Below are positions 1 through 5,804 of a DNA stretch of 5,804 nucleotides, one piece after another. Each line of letters begins with the position of its first letter. Position 1 is the first letter of the stretch. Under the pieces are notes generated by a model. The model saw nothing but the letters and a program-made list of their open reading frames with translations. It ran no database searches and was not told the DNA's origin. The stretch spans positions 1 through 5,804 of the forward strand of contig JAKDNC010000240.1 in assembly GCA_030452025.1 (NCBI GenBank), given 5' to 3'. The stretch comes from Nocardioides sp. (GTDB taxonomy: Bacteria; Actinomycetota; Actinomycetes; Propionibacteriales; Nocardioidaceae). A program made the position numbers and the translations under genes.

Positions 1-622
1 AAGAGAGCGTGGTGGTGCGCGTGGAGCGCCGGGCGACCTCGTCGGAGACGGCGGCTCGCTCGTCCCGGCCGACCGCACAGGCGGTGGCTATCCAGCCGAA
101 GAGGACGTCGTCGCCGAGTGGGGTCAGCCCGCCCCCCCGGCCGAGCAGCTCCGCGACCGCGGCCGGGTCCCCGTGCTGCAGGTCGGCGAGTGCGACCCCG
201 GGCAGCTCGTCGGTGACGATCGCCCACGGCATCGATGCTGACAGCGCGGCGACGGTCTCGTCGGTCGGGGAGATCGAGGGGGTTTACGCGTCGACCAGGC
301 GGCCCACGGCCACCTCGGTGCCGGCGAAGGACATCCGGCCCGCCCCCACGGTCACCGGGTCGCCGACCCTGGACGTGCCGAGACCGGGGAGCCCGGTGAG
401 GGCAGTGAGCGTGGTGTGGACCGCGCAGGGGACCTGGGTGGCGGCGCCCGACATGACGCCGAGGCAACCGCCGTCGACCTCGACGTACGTCGCGTCCCGT
501 CCCACGTGCAGGACCTGGCCGGTTCGTGCCGGGGCAGCGAGCTGGTCGCGAACCCACGGCGTCGCGGCCCCCAGGAGGGGGGTGCGCGTCGCCCCGGTGA
601 GCGACAGAGTTCGTGGTTCCAC
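1..622 (-). pseudogene. DUF2877 family protein (AllH/YlbF-like), interrupted by an in-frame stop and cut by the window edge
   Basis: From a GTG at 622-620 the minus strand encodes 112 residues, then TAA at 286-284, then 94 more open codons in the same frame to the window edge. The first part looks like a DUF2877 N-terminal domain (RTGQVLHVGRDATYVEV near residues 33-49). The part after the stop carries the best family signature, GRGGGLTPLGDDVLFGW, followed by RTTTLS. Because both halves share one frame, a nonsense substitution or base-call error is likelier than two genes. In E. coli the DUF2877 protein AllH (YlbF) is a subunit of oxamate carbamoyltransferase, which acts at the end of allantoin breakdown; that role here is inferred from family and from the adjacent pucR. 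An ATG at 655-653 in the same frame is an alternative start, but would leave only 3 bases before pucR. I chose GTG because a TANNNT -10 lies 7 bases upstream. The C-terminus is outside the window, so further damage cannot be judged. Confidence 0.68.
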
Positions 623-624
623 CC

Positions 625-651
625 TTGGGACGCTAGTGCGTGGGATACGGT
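625..651 (+). promoter_or_regulatory. Candidate promoter of pucR (leaderless)
   Basis: TACGGT at 646-651 fits TANNNT and is followed by 7 bases and then the ATG at 659, so transcription would begin at or next to the start codon. A weak -35 match, TTGGGA at 625-630, has a short 15-base spacer. No Shine-Dalgarno sequence precedes the ATG, which agrees with a leaderless message. The -35 overlaps by one base the -10 of the opposing DUF2877 promoter (630-635), so the two promoters may exclude each other. Confidence 0.35.
630..635 (-). promoter_or_regulatory. Candidate -10 element of the DUF2877 gene (leaderless)
   Basis: On the minus strand TAGCGT (TANNNT pattern) is followed by exactly 7 bases and then GTG at 622-620, the geometry expected for a leaderless actinobacterial transcript starting at the start codon. 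The -35 region (TTCGAT, spacer 18) is a poor match, which would suit an activator-dependent promoter. The surrounding word CACTAGCGTC also occurs at the permease promoter candidate (2434-2443). It is a pattern match only. Confidence 0.35.
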
Positions 652-658
652 CCATCGA

Positions 659-2335
659 ATGACAGGAATTGCCAACCCTTCGCCCCGGAAGGCTCAAGAG
701 TTGATAACGACCGCGCACGGGATCGTGTTGGGCGAGCTTCTGGCCGATGATCTGCTCACCGGTGTGGAGGTCCTCGCGGGGGCCGGAGCCGGGCCGCGGG
801 TCGTCACCGGTGTGCGGACCATCGACGTCCCCGAGGCCGCTGAGCGGATCCTCCCCGGGGAGCTTCTCGTGCTGACCTCCGCGGGACTGGTCGACCGGAT
901 CGCCGGGTGCCTTGCGCAGCGGCGGCCGGCGGGGGTCGCCGTACGCCTGGGACCCGAGCTGCCCCAGATCCCCGACACCCTCCGCGAGGCTGCCGAGGAG
1001 ATGGACATCGCGGTCCTGTCGCTACCGCGGTCACTGGCCCACGACGACCTGATGCTGCACGGCATCAACCGGCTCAACGCACATCAGGGCCAGGTCCTCG
1101 AACGCATCGACGCGTTGCACGAGGGGTTGTCCCAGCTCGTCCTGGCGGGGGGAGACCTCACCGAGATCTCCTCCCACGTCGCGAGGGTGCTCGGAGTCGG
1201 GATCATGGTCACCTCGACCGATGGCCGGGAACAGGCCGGCGCGATCACCGATGAGCACCGCGACCTCCTCGACGAGCATCAGCTCCTCGACCCCACCGGC
1301 CGGATCCGGGTCGAGCGGGCCAGGGACACGGCGGCCCTGGAGTCCGGCGAGATGCGGGTGACCCGCATCGCTGCCGGCGGCACCGACCTGGCCTGGCTGG
1401 TGTGCGTCAGCCCGGAGCGACGGCTGGCCTCCGACGACATCCAGTCCCTCGAACGGGCCGGTACCGTGGCTGCGCTGCTGATCACCCGTGAGCACGCGAT
1501 CATGGCGGTCGAGAACAAGTACCGCGGGGACTTCCTGCGCGACATCTTCCTCGGCCGCGCGGGATCGGCGGAGTTCATCCTCGAGCATGCCGAGACCTTC
1601 GGCTGGAAGCTCGATCGGCCGATGGTGGTGATCTCCGCCGAGATCGACGCCGAGCGGTCGGCGGTGCCGGTGCCCAGTCCGGTCAGCCGGGCGTGGCAGG
1701 AACGGTTCTCCGCGGCCTGGAACCAGGTCTGCCGTGCCCGGGACTCCAGCATCCCCTCGGCCGACTTCTCCAGTGAAGTGGTGACCCTCTTCCCCGCTCC
1801 GGTGAGCGAGGAAGGACCCGACGAGGAGGCGCTCCGGGACCTGGTCGCGGGCGCGGTCTCGGCCGTCGCCGGCGACCGGGGTGGGGGTCGCCGCCCCTTC
1901 TCGGTGGGGATCAGTCGCATCGTGGACGACCTCGCGCACCTCCCAGCGGCCTACAACCAGGCGCGCCGGGCCACCCAGGTCGGACGCCGGATCAGCGGGG
2001 GGAAGAGCACCACCTGGTTCGACGACCTCGGTCTGCACCGGCTGATCGCCCTGGTGCCCGACGAGGACGAGCTGCAGGCCTTCGCCGAGGACGTCCTCGG
2101 CGATCTCGCAGCCCAGAACGAGGAGGCGGTCGAGTTGCGGACCACCTTGCAGTTCCTCCTGGACACCAACTTCAACGTGGCGCAGGCAGCGCGGCTGCAG
2201 TTCTTCCACTACAACACGATGCGCTACCGCGTCGGGAAGCTCGAGCGGACACTGGGCCCGCTGACCACGAACCCGCACCTGCGGCTCAACGTCGCGGTTG
2301 CCCTCCAGGTGCTGGAGATGACCGGCTCGAAGTAG
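659..2335 (+). CDS. pucR: PucR family transcriptional regulator
   Basis: This 558-residue protein is a cytoplasmic DNA-binding regulator, probably an activator of the neighbouring purine-catabolism genes. Residues about 22-130 form the PucR N-terminal domain (IVLGELL start, then RILPGELLVLTSAG). Residues about 150-280 look like a GAF-like linker region. Residues about 318-445 are the degenerate GGDEF-like PucR domain, ending FSVGISRIVDDLAHLPAAYN. Residues about 490-553 are the C-terminal helix-turn-helix of this family (NVAQAARLQFFHYNTMRYRV, then KLERTLGP). The order and length fit full-length actinobacterial PucR proteins. The frame is open upstream to 416, but only the ATG at 659 is a sensible start: it lies just before the first domain, and the upstream stretch is antisense to the DUF2877 gene. 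B. subtilis PucR responds to purine breakdown intermediates such as allantoin and allantoate; the effector here is unknown. It is divergent from the DUF2877 gene and precedes the permease operon. Confidence 0.93.
   Translation: MTGIANPSPRKAQELITTAHGIVLGELLADDLLTGVEVLAGAGAGPRVVTGVRTIDVPEAAERILPGELLVLTSAGLVDRIAGCLAQRRPAGVAVRLGPELPQIPDTLREAAEEMDIAVLSLPRSLAHDDLMLHGINRLNAHQGQVLERIDALHEGLSQLVLAGGDLTEISSHVARVLGVGIMVTSTDGREQAGAITDEHRDLLDEHQLLDPTGRIRVERARDTAALESGEMRVTRIAAGGTDLAWLVCVSPERRLASDDIQSLERAGTVAALLITREHAIMAVENKYRGDFLRDIFLGRAGSAEFILEHAETFGWKLDRPMVVISAEIDAERSAVPVPSPVSRAWQERFSAAWNQVCRARDSSIPSADFSSEVVTLFPAPVSEEGPDEEALRDLVAGAVSAVAGDRGGGRRPFSVGISRIVDDLAHLPAAYNQARRATQVGRRISGGKSTTWFDDLGLHRLIALVPDEDELQAFAEDVLGDLAAQNEEAVELRTTLQFLLDTNFNVAQAARLQFFHYNTMRYRVGKLERTLGPLTTNPHLRLNVAVALQVLEMTGSK
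663..675 (+). promoter_or_regulatory. Second copy of CAGG-N4-GCCAA, inside the start of pucR
   Basis: CAGGAATTGCCAA shares CAGG and GCCAA at identical spacing with 2401-2413. It lies within pucR codons 2-6, just downstream of the inferred pucR transcription start, and about 47 bases upstream of the inferred DUF2877 start. If PucR binds here it could repress itself and activate the divergent gene. That is inference from position alone. Confidence 0.17.
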
Positions 2336-2346
2336 GAGTTCCCCCC

Positions 2347-2360
2347 CCGGGATTCCCCGG
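2347..2360 (+). terminator. Weak hairpin after pucR, doubtful terminator
   Basis: CCGGG (2347-2351) can pair with CCCGG (2356-2360) around a 4-base loop, starting 11 bases after the pucR stop. The stem is only 5 bp and there is no T-tract, so intrinsic termination is uncertain. It abuts a run of eight C (2341-2348). Confidence 0.15.
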
Positions 2361-2400
2361 CGGCCACCAAGGTGTGCCAGTGGACCGTCGAATCGTTCGG

Positions 2401-2413
2401 CAGGTGTCGCCAA
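2401..2413 (+). promoter_or_regulatory. Possible regulator site upstream of the permease operon
   Basis: CAGG-N4-GCCAA is centred about 42 bases upstream of the inferred start of transcription, a usual place for an activator to contact RNA polymerase. A second copy of the pattern lies at 663-675. The complementary strand reads CATTGG, which resembles the CNTTGG core of the B. subtilis PucR box as I recall it. With two short copies this is only a hypothesis. Confidence 0.2.
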
Positions 2414-2433
2414 TGCTCCGAGGTGACCCCGCT

Positions 2434-2443
2434 CACTAGCGTC
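2434..2443 (+). promoter_or_regulatory. Candidate -10 region for the permease-hydroxylase operon
   Basis: CACTAGCGTC contains TAGCGT (2437-2442), a TANNNT -10 candidate. Transcription would start near 2449, giving a leader of about 37 bases that contains the Shine-Dalgarno sequence. There is no good -35 at 16-18 bases upstream (TGCTCC at 2414-2419), as expected if an activator such as PucR is needed. The same 10 bases surround the -10 candidate of the DUF2877 gene on the minus strand (629-638). Confidence 0.4.
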
Positions 2444-2451
2444 AGGCAGAA

Positions 2452-2468
2452 CAGTGGCAGTGGGCCAC
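2452..2468 (+). repeat. CAGTGG tandem pair merging into a small inverted repeat in the permease leader
   Basis: CAGTGGCAGTGG (2452-2463) is a perfect two-unit direct repeat, and GTGGGCCAC (2460-2468) is an inverted repeat with 4-base arms. A third CAGTGG is at 2378-2383. They lie in the predicted leader directly before the Shine-Dalgarno sequence, so they could be an operator or a small RNA hairpin. They may also be chance in GC-rich DNA. Confidence 0.25.
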
Positions 2469-2471
2469 ATC

Positions 2472-2479
2472 GAGGAGGA
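2472..2479 (+). promoter_or_regulatory. Strong Shine-Dalgarno sequence of the permease gene
   Basis: GAGGAGGA ends 6 bases before the ATG at 2486. It decides the permease start against the upstream in-frame codons, which run back to 2372. It is the best ribosome-binding site in the window and contrasts with the leader-free regulator gene. Confidence 0.8.
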
Positions 2480-2485
2480 ACGCAC

Positions 2486-3874
2486 ATGTCCATGTTCAAG
2501 TGGGAGGTCGTCCATGGGGGCAAGACCCCGCCTCCCGGAGAGGCCGTGGGGCCGAATCAGCGGCTCAGCTGGCCACGAACGATCGGCCTCGGGGCACAGC
2601 ACGTCGTAGCCATGTTCGGGGCGACCTTCGTCTTCCCGATCGTCATGGGGCTCGACCCCAACCTCGCCATCCTCTTCTCGGGCATCTGCACGATCCTGTT
2701 CTTGCTGATGGTCAACGGCAAGGTGCCCAGCTACCTGGGCACCAGCGGCTCCTTCGTCGCGGGTGTCACTGCGATCCGCGCTCAGGGCGGCGACGCCTCA
2801 GATGTCACCGGCGCGATCCTGATCGCCGGTGTCGTGCTGGCTCTGGTCGGTGTCCTGGTCCACTTCGCCGGTGCCGGCGTGATCAAGGCGGTGCTGCCTC
2901 CGGCGGTCACCGGTGCCGTGGTCATGCTGATCGGCTTCAACCTTGCCCCCGTGGTCGCGAACACCTACTGGCCCCAGGACCAGTGGGTCGCGCTGCTGAC
3001 TGCTGCCTTCGTCGTCTTCGCCACGGTCCGATTCCCCGGGTTCTGGGCGCGGATCTCGATCTTCCTCGGGCTGGTCTTCGGGTTCGTGATCTCCTGGCTG
3101 GCCGACCTCAGCTTCGGTCAGATCACCTCGCCCGACGGAGCCGGCAACGTCTCCACCCACGACCGGATCAACTTCGCAGGGCTCGGCGATGCCAAGTGGT
3201 TCGGCCTGCCTGACCGGATCCTGACCGACCTCGACGGCAACCCCACCGCGGTCCACTCGGTCCACGGGCCCAGCTTCTCGCTGACCTTCGCCCTCCTCGT
3301 GCTGCCGGCCGTGATCGCCCTGATCGCGGAGAACACCGGACACGTCCGGGCCGTCGCGGAGATGACCGGCGACGACCTCGACCCCTACATGGGCCGTGCC
3401 CTGGGGGCAGACGGTGTCGCCACCGTGCTCGCGAGCAGCGTGGGCGCCTCGCCCACCACGACGTACGCCGAGAACATCGGTGTCATGTCCGCCACCCGGG
3501 TCTACTCCACGGCGGCCTACTACGTCGCGGCGATCGTGGCGATCCTGTTGGGTCTCTGTCCGAAGTTCGGGGTGATCCTCTATGCGATCCCGGGCGGGGT
3601 GCTCGGCGGCATCACCGTGGTGCTCTACGGGATGATCGGCCTCATCGGCGCGAAGATCTGGGTGGACAACAAGATCGACTTCGGCAAGCCGATCAACATG
3701 GCCCCGTTGGCTGCCGGCCTGATCATGGGCATCGGCAACGTGACGCTGCAGTTGACCGACGACTTCGAGCTGAGCGGGATCGCGCTCGGCACGATCGTCG
3801 TCATCGTCTTCTACCACATGGTCAAGAGCAAGAAGGACGACCTCCAGGAGGAGGGCGACGAGGTGACATACACG
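2486..3874 (+). CDS. NCS2/NAT family nucleobase permease (uracil-xanthine permease type)
   Basis: This 463-residue integral membrane protein belongs to the nucleobase:cation symporter-2 family, whose members import uracil, xanthine or urate with protons through about 14 membrane segments. The QH pair of the first segment is at 38-39 (GLGAQHVVAMFGATFVFP). The conserved acidic residue of segment 8 is E282 (AENTGH). The NAT signature is ENIGVMSATR at 329-338, preceded by SPTTTYA. The C-terminus is charged and cytoplasmic (KSKKDDLQEEGDE). Length is normal for the family. A hydrophilic stretch at about 208-262 is a loop between membrane segments. The signature, with E first and TR last, is the uracil-type (UraA/RutG-like) form; xanthine and urate carriers usually show QNxG...TG. 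The operon argues for a purine or other hydroxylase substrate, so specificity is open. The coding region ends at 3874; its TGA (3875-3877) overlaps the next start in GTGA, implying translational coupling. Confidence 0.93.
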
Positions 3875-4764
3875 TGAAACCGGCGCCATTCGCATACACC
3901 CGTCCGACCACGATCGAGGAGGCGCTCATAGCCCTGGCGTCAGACCCGTATGCGAAGGTGCTGGCCGGCGGCCAGAGTCTCGTCCCGTTGTTGTCGATGC
4001 GACTGGCCGCTCCGGCGCTCCTCGTCGACATCAACGGGCTGGCCGAGCTGGAGACCATTCATGTGAGCGAGGCGGGTGAGGGCGTCGTACGCATCGGCGC
4101 CCTCGCCCGGCACGCGGCGGTCGAGGCGGACGAAGACGTACGTCGCGTGCAGCCGCTGATCTCCAACGCACTCAAGCTGGTGGCCCACCCGACGATCCGC
4201 AACCGGGGTACGACGGTCGGCTCGATCGTCCACGCGGACGCGTCCGCGGAGATGCCGGCGGTCCTGATGCTGCTCGATGGCAGCGTCACGGTCCGCTCGG
4301 TCGACGGCGAGCGCACGATCGGAGTCCACGACCTCTTCGTGGGCCCCCTCGAGTCGTCGCTGGCTCCCAACGAGATCGCGGTGTCCGCACAGTTCCCGGC
4401 CCTGGCGGAGGGGACCGGGGTGGCCTGCGACGAGGTCGCCCGACGCCACGGCGACTATGCACTGTGCGGGGTCGCGGCCGTGGTCGGTGTCGACGGAGCC
4501 GGCGCAGTCACCAGCGCCCGGGCGGCGTACTGGTCGATGGGTGACGTGCCCGTGGCCGTGGACCTGACCGAGGCGTTCGTCGGGGGCCGACTCAGCGACG
4601 AGCACCTCGCGGCCGCTGCCGAGCTGGCGCTGCCGCACCTCGAGGCAACTGAAGACATCCATGCCACCGCGGACTACCGCGCCCAGCTCGCCCGGGTGCT
4701 GACCCGCCGAGTGGTGCGCGCTGCATACGACGACGCCGTCGCTCGTAGGGAGACGAACTCATGA
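3874..4764 (+). CDS. FAD-binding subunit of a xanthine dehydrogenase/CO dehydrogenase-type molybdenum hydroxylase
   Basis: This 296-residue subunit (CoxM/XdhB-like, usual length for the family) holds FAD and passes electrons from the iron-sulfur subunit to the acceptor. The first FAD-binding loop is AGGQS at 31-35, followed by LVPLLSMRLAAPALLVDI. The second is in IRNRGTTVGS at 108-117, followed by HADASAEMP. The C-terminal CO dehydrogenase flavoprotein domain covers about 180-285 and ends DYRAQLARVLTRRVVRAA. In the second loop the usual T-x-G-G is T-T-V-G, so one glycine is valine. The GTG start overlaps the permease stop as GTGA, and GAGGTG at 3860-3865 is a well-spaced ribosome-binding site; a stronger AGGAGG (3846-3851) lies too far upstream. 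The stop overlaps the next ATG. The substrate cannot be read from this subunit. Confidence 0.94.
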   Translation: MKPAPFAYTRPTTIEEALIALASDPYAKVLAGGQSLVPLLSMRLAAPALLVDINGLAELETIHVSEAGEGVVRIGALARHAAVEADEDVRRVQPLISNALKLVAHPTIRNRGTTVGSIVHADASAEMPAVLMLLDGSVTVRSVDGERTIGVHDLFVGPLESSLAPNEIAVSAQFPALAEGTGVACDEVARRHGDYALCGVAAVVGVDGAGAVTSARAAYWSMGDVPVAVDLTEAFVGGRLSDEHLAAAAELALPHLEATEDIHATADYRAQLARVLTRRVVRAAYDDAVARRETNS

Positions 4765-5279
4765 CCCAGACCCAACCGACCGAAGAGCTGCTCGACGTTC
4801 GCCTGATCGTCAATGGGGCAAGTCACGACATCCGCATCCCGGCGCGGCGTCTCCTCAGCGACGCGTTGCGCCACGACGTCGGCCTGACCGGCACCCATGT
4901 CGGCTGTGAGCACGGCGTCTGCGGCGCCTGCACGATCCTGCTCGACGGCACCCCGGTGCGGGCCTGCCTGCTCTTCGCGGTCAGCGTGGCCGGCCAGGAG
5001 CTCACCACGGTCGAGGGGCTGGCCAACCCGGACGGCACGCTCGGACCGGTGCAGCAGGCGTTCAAGGAGTGCCACGGGCTGCAGTGCGGCTTCTGCACCC
5101 CCGGCTTCCTGACCACGATCACCGCCGGCCTGAAGGACAACCCCGATCCGACCGAGGATGAGGCCCGCGAGATGGTCTCCGGCAACCTGTGCCGTTGCAC
5201 CGGCTACCAGAACATCGCGAAGTCGGTCTGCCGCGCCGCCGAGCTGATCAACGGACAGGGCAAGGGGGATCAGGAATGA
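4761..5279 (+). CDS. [2Fe-2S] iron-sulfur subunit of the molybdenum hydroxylase
   Basis: This 172-residue subunit (CoxS/XdhC-like small subunit) carries two [2Fe-2S] clusters that link the Mo cofactor to FAD. The N-terminal ferredoxin-like domain has its cluster ligands at C49, C54, C57 and C69 (GCEHGVCGACTILLDG, then RAC). The C-terminal helical domain has C109, C112, C144 and C146 (LQCGFCTPGF and LCRCTGYQNI). All eight ligands are present, so the subunit looks functional. An extra cysteine, C104, precedes the second pair. There is no signal peptide; the protein is expected in the cytoplasm. The ATG overlaps the FAD-subunit stop as ATGA, with AGGGAG at 4747-4752 as ribosome-binding site, and its own TGA overlaps the next ATG. 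Such spacing suggests balanced synthesis of the three subunits. Confidence 0.96.
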   Translation: MTQTQPTEELLDVRLIVNGASHDIRIPARRLLSDALRHDVGLTGTHVGCEHGVCGACTILLDGTPVRACLLFAVSVAGQELTTVEGLANPDGTLGPVQQAFKECHGLQCGFCTPGFLTTITAGLKDNPDPTEDEAREMVSGNLCRCTGYQNIAKSVCRAAELINGQGKGDQE

Positions 5280-5804
5280 CCACGAAGCTCTTCGGCGGCA
5301 AGGTCCAGCGGGTCGAGGATGATCGACTGCTCCGCGGCAACGGACAGTACTCCGACGACCTGATGGCCGGTGCCCTCGAGATGGCCGTGCTGCGCAGCCC
5401 GCACGCCCACGCGAAGATCGTCGACATCGACGTGGAGGCGGTCCTCGACATCGAGGGCGTGCACACGGTGCTGACCTACGAAGACCTCACCGGTGCGATG
5501 GCCGAGCCGCTGCCCCTGCTGATCCCGCACCCGGCGCTCACCCACGGCCGGACGCAGTACGCCCTGGCCAAGGACGAGGTGAACTACGTCGGCGAGGCGA
5601 TCGCGGTCGTGGTCGCCGACAACCGCTACATCGCCGAGGACGCGGTCAGTCGGATCCGTGTGGACTACGAGTTCCTCAAGCCGGTCGTCGGGATCCCCGC
5701 GGCGCGCGCCGCCGCCCACCTGGTCCACGAGGACCTGCCCGGCAACATCCCGGCCCGCCTCGACCAAGAGGTGGGCGACGCCGAGGCCGCCATCGGGGCC
5801 GCGC
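5276..5804 (+). CDS. Molybdopterin-binding (large) subunit of the molybdenum hydroxylase, N-terminal part only
   Basis: Only the first 176 residues are in the window; family members are usually 750-800 residues. The visible part is the aldehyde oxidase/xanthine dehydrogenase a/b hammerhead domain (about 18-135): RVEDDRLLRGNGQYSDDL at 12-29, RSPHAHAKI at 40-48, and VNYVGEAIAVVVADNRYIAEDA at 102-123 (key residues G106, E107 and D122). It is CoxL-like in form. The rest of the protein would bind molybdopterin cytosine dinucleotide and hold the catalytic glutamate, but it lies beyond the edge, so CO dehydrogenase, xanthine dehydrogenase and other hydroxylases cannot be told apart. Start: ATG in an ATGA overlap, with AAGGGGG at 5262-5268 as ribosome-binding site. 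The order FAD, Fe-S, Mo matches coxMSL and some nicotine or N-heterocycle dehydrogenases; the pucR context favours a purine. Confidence 0.93.
   Translation, partial: MTTKLFGGKVQRVEDDRLLRGNGQYSDDLMAGALEMAVLRSPHAHAKIVDIDVEAVLDIEGVHTVLTYEDLTGAMAEPLPLLIPHPALTHGRTQYALAKDEVNYVGEAIAVVVADNRYIAEDAVSRIRVDYEFLKPVVGIPAARAAAHLVHEDLPGNIPARLDQEVGDAEAAIGAA

Noticed and set aside
132..138. Run of seven C (seven G on the coding strand) as a phase-variation or frameshift site in the DUF2877 gene
   Set aside because: The frame is kept across it (GRGGGLTPLGDD aligns with the usual family motif without a gap), and the disruption is the TAA at 284-286, not this run.
416..658. 81-codon upstream extension of pucR
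   Set aside because: The added residues match no PucR domain and lie antisense to the DUF2877 gene. The ATG at 659 sits just before the first recognised domain and has a plausible -10 at the right distance.
9..662. 217-codon open frame on the plus strand opposite the DUF2877 gene
   Set aside because: The translation is low in complexity (rich in S, R, P, T) with no motif; the minus strand in the same place carries clear DUF2877 motifs. It is an antisense shadow in GC-rich DNA.
2341..2348. Run of eight C after pucR as a functional element
   Set aside because: It is intergenic, lies upstream of the promoter candidate, and fits no terminator (no T-tract). It could be a sequencing-sensitive homopolymer but has no effect on any gene.
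2336..2485. Possible riboswitch or small gene in the intergenic region
   Set aside because: The region is 150 bases long, of which only about 37 would be transcribed as leader from the candidate promoter. I see no purine-riboswitch core and no small frame with its own ribosome-binding site.
1031..2602. Long (523-codon) minus-strand open frame across pucR
   Set aside because: It mirrors the pucR codon pattern, is rich in G, R, H, E and D without a fold signature, and runs across the promoter region of the permease operon. The plus strand has all the PucR domains.
2798..3895. 365-codon minus-strand open frame across the permease gene
   Set aside because: The composition is dominated by D, H, R, G and E repeats typical of the antisense of a membrane protein gene; the plus strand encodes a clear NCS2 permease.
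5270..5767. 165-codon minus-strand open frame across the Mo subunit
   Set aside because: It is rich in V, D, G, R and H without recognisable motifs, and is antisense to the well-conserved hammerhead domain.

Overview
The window comes from a high-GC actinobacterium; Nocardioides, Streptomyces or a relative is a reasonable guess. The grounds are strongly GC-biased third codon positions, GTG starts, GTGA/ATGA gene overlaps, apparently leaderless promoters, and a PucR-type regulator beside a three-subunit molybdenum hydroxylase. The genus cannot be fixed from this sequence. The theme is purine (or related N-heterocycle) catabolism.

Layout. (1) Positions 1-622, minus strand: a DUF2877 protein, the family of the AllH/YlbF subunit of oxamate carbamoyltransferase in the allantoin pathway. 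It leaves the window at the left edge and is split by an in-frame TAA at 284-286, while family motifs continue in the same frame beyond the stop. (2) 623-658: a very short divergent promoter region in which both genes look leaderless. (3) 659-2335, plus strand: a complete 558-residue PucR-family regulator. (4) 2336-2485: a 150-bp intergenic region with a promoter candidate, small repeats and a strong Shine-Dalgarno sequence. (5) 2486-5804, plus strand: a tightly coupled operon of an NCS2 nucleobase permease, an FAD subunit, a [2Fe-2S] subunit and the start of a molybdopterin subunit of a xanthine dehydrogenase/CO dehydrogenase-type hydroxylase. The last gene runs off the right edge. The three junctions in the operon are 4-base GTGA/ATGA overlaps.

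How the genes fit together. The permease would import a nucleobase. The hydroxylase (subunit order FAD, Fe-S, Mo) would oxidise it in the cytoplasm, and the electrons would pass from the Mo cofactor through the two Fe-S clusters to FAD. PucR would sense an intermediate and activate transcription. The DUF2877 protein would act further down, near the oxalurate/oxamate step. The substrate is not settled: the permease carries the uracil-type rather than the xanthine-type NAT signature, and the catalytic part of the Mo subunit is outside the window.

I see no mobile element, RNA gene or CRISPR array, and no clearly new system. The points most worth a second look are the interrupted DUF2877 gene, the compact face-to-face leaderless promoters, a 10-base promoter word shared by two promoters, and the mismatch between permease signature and operon context.
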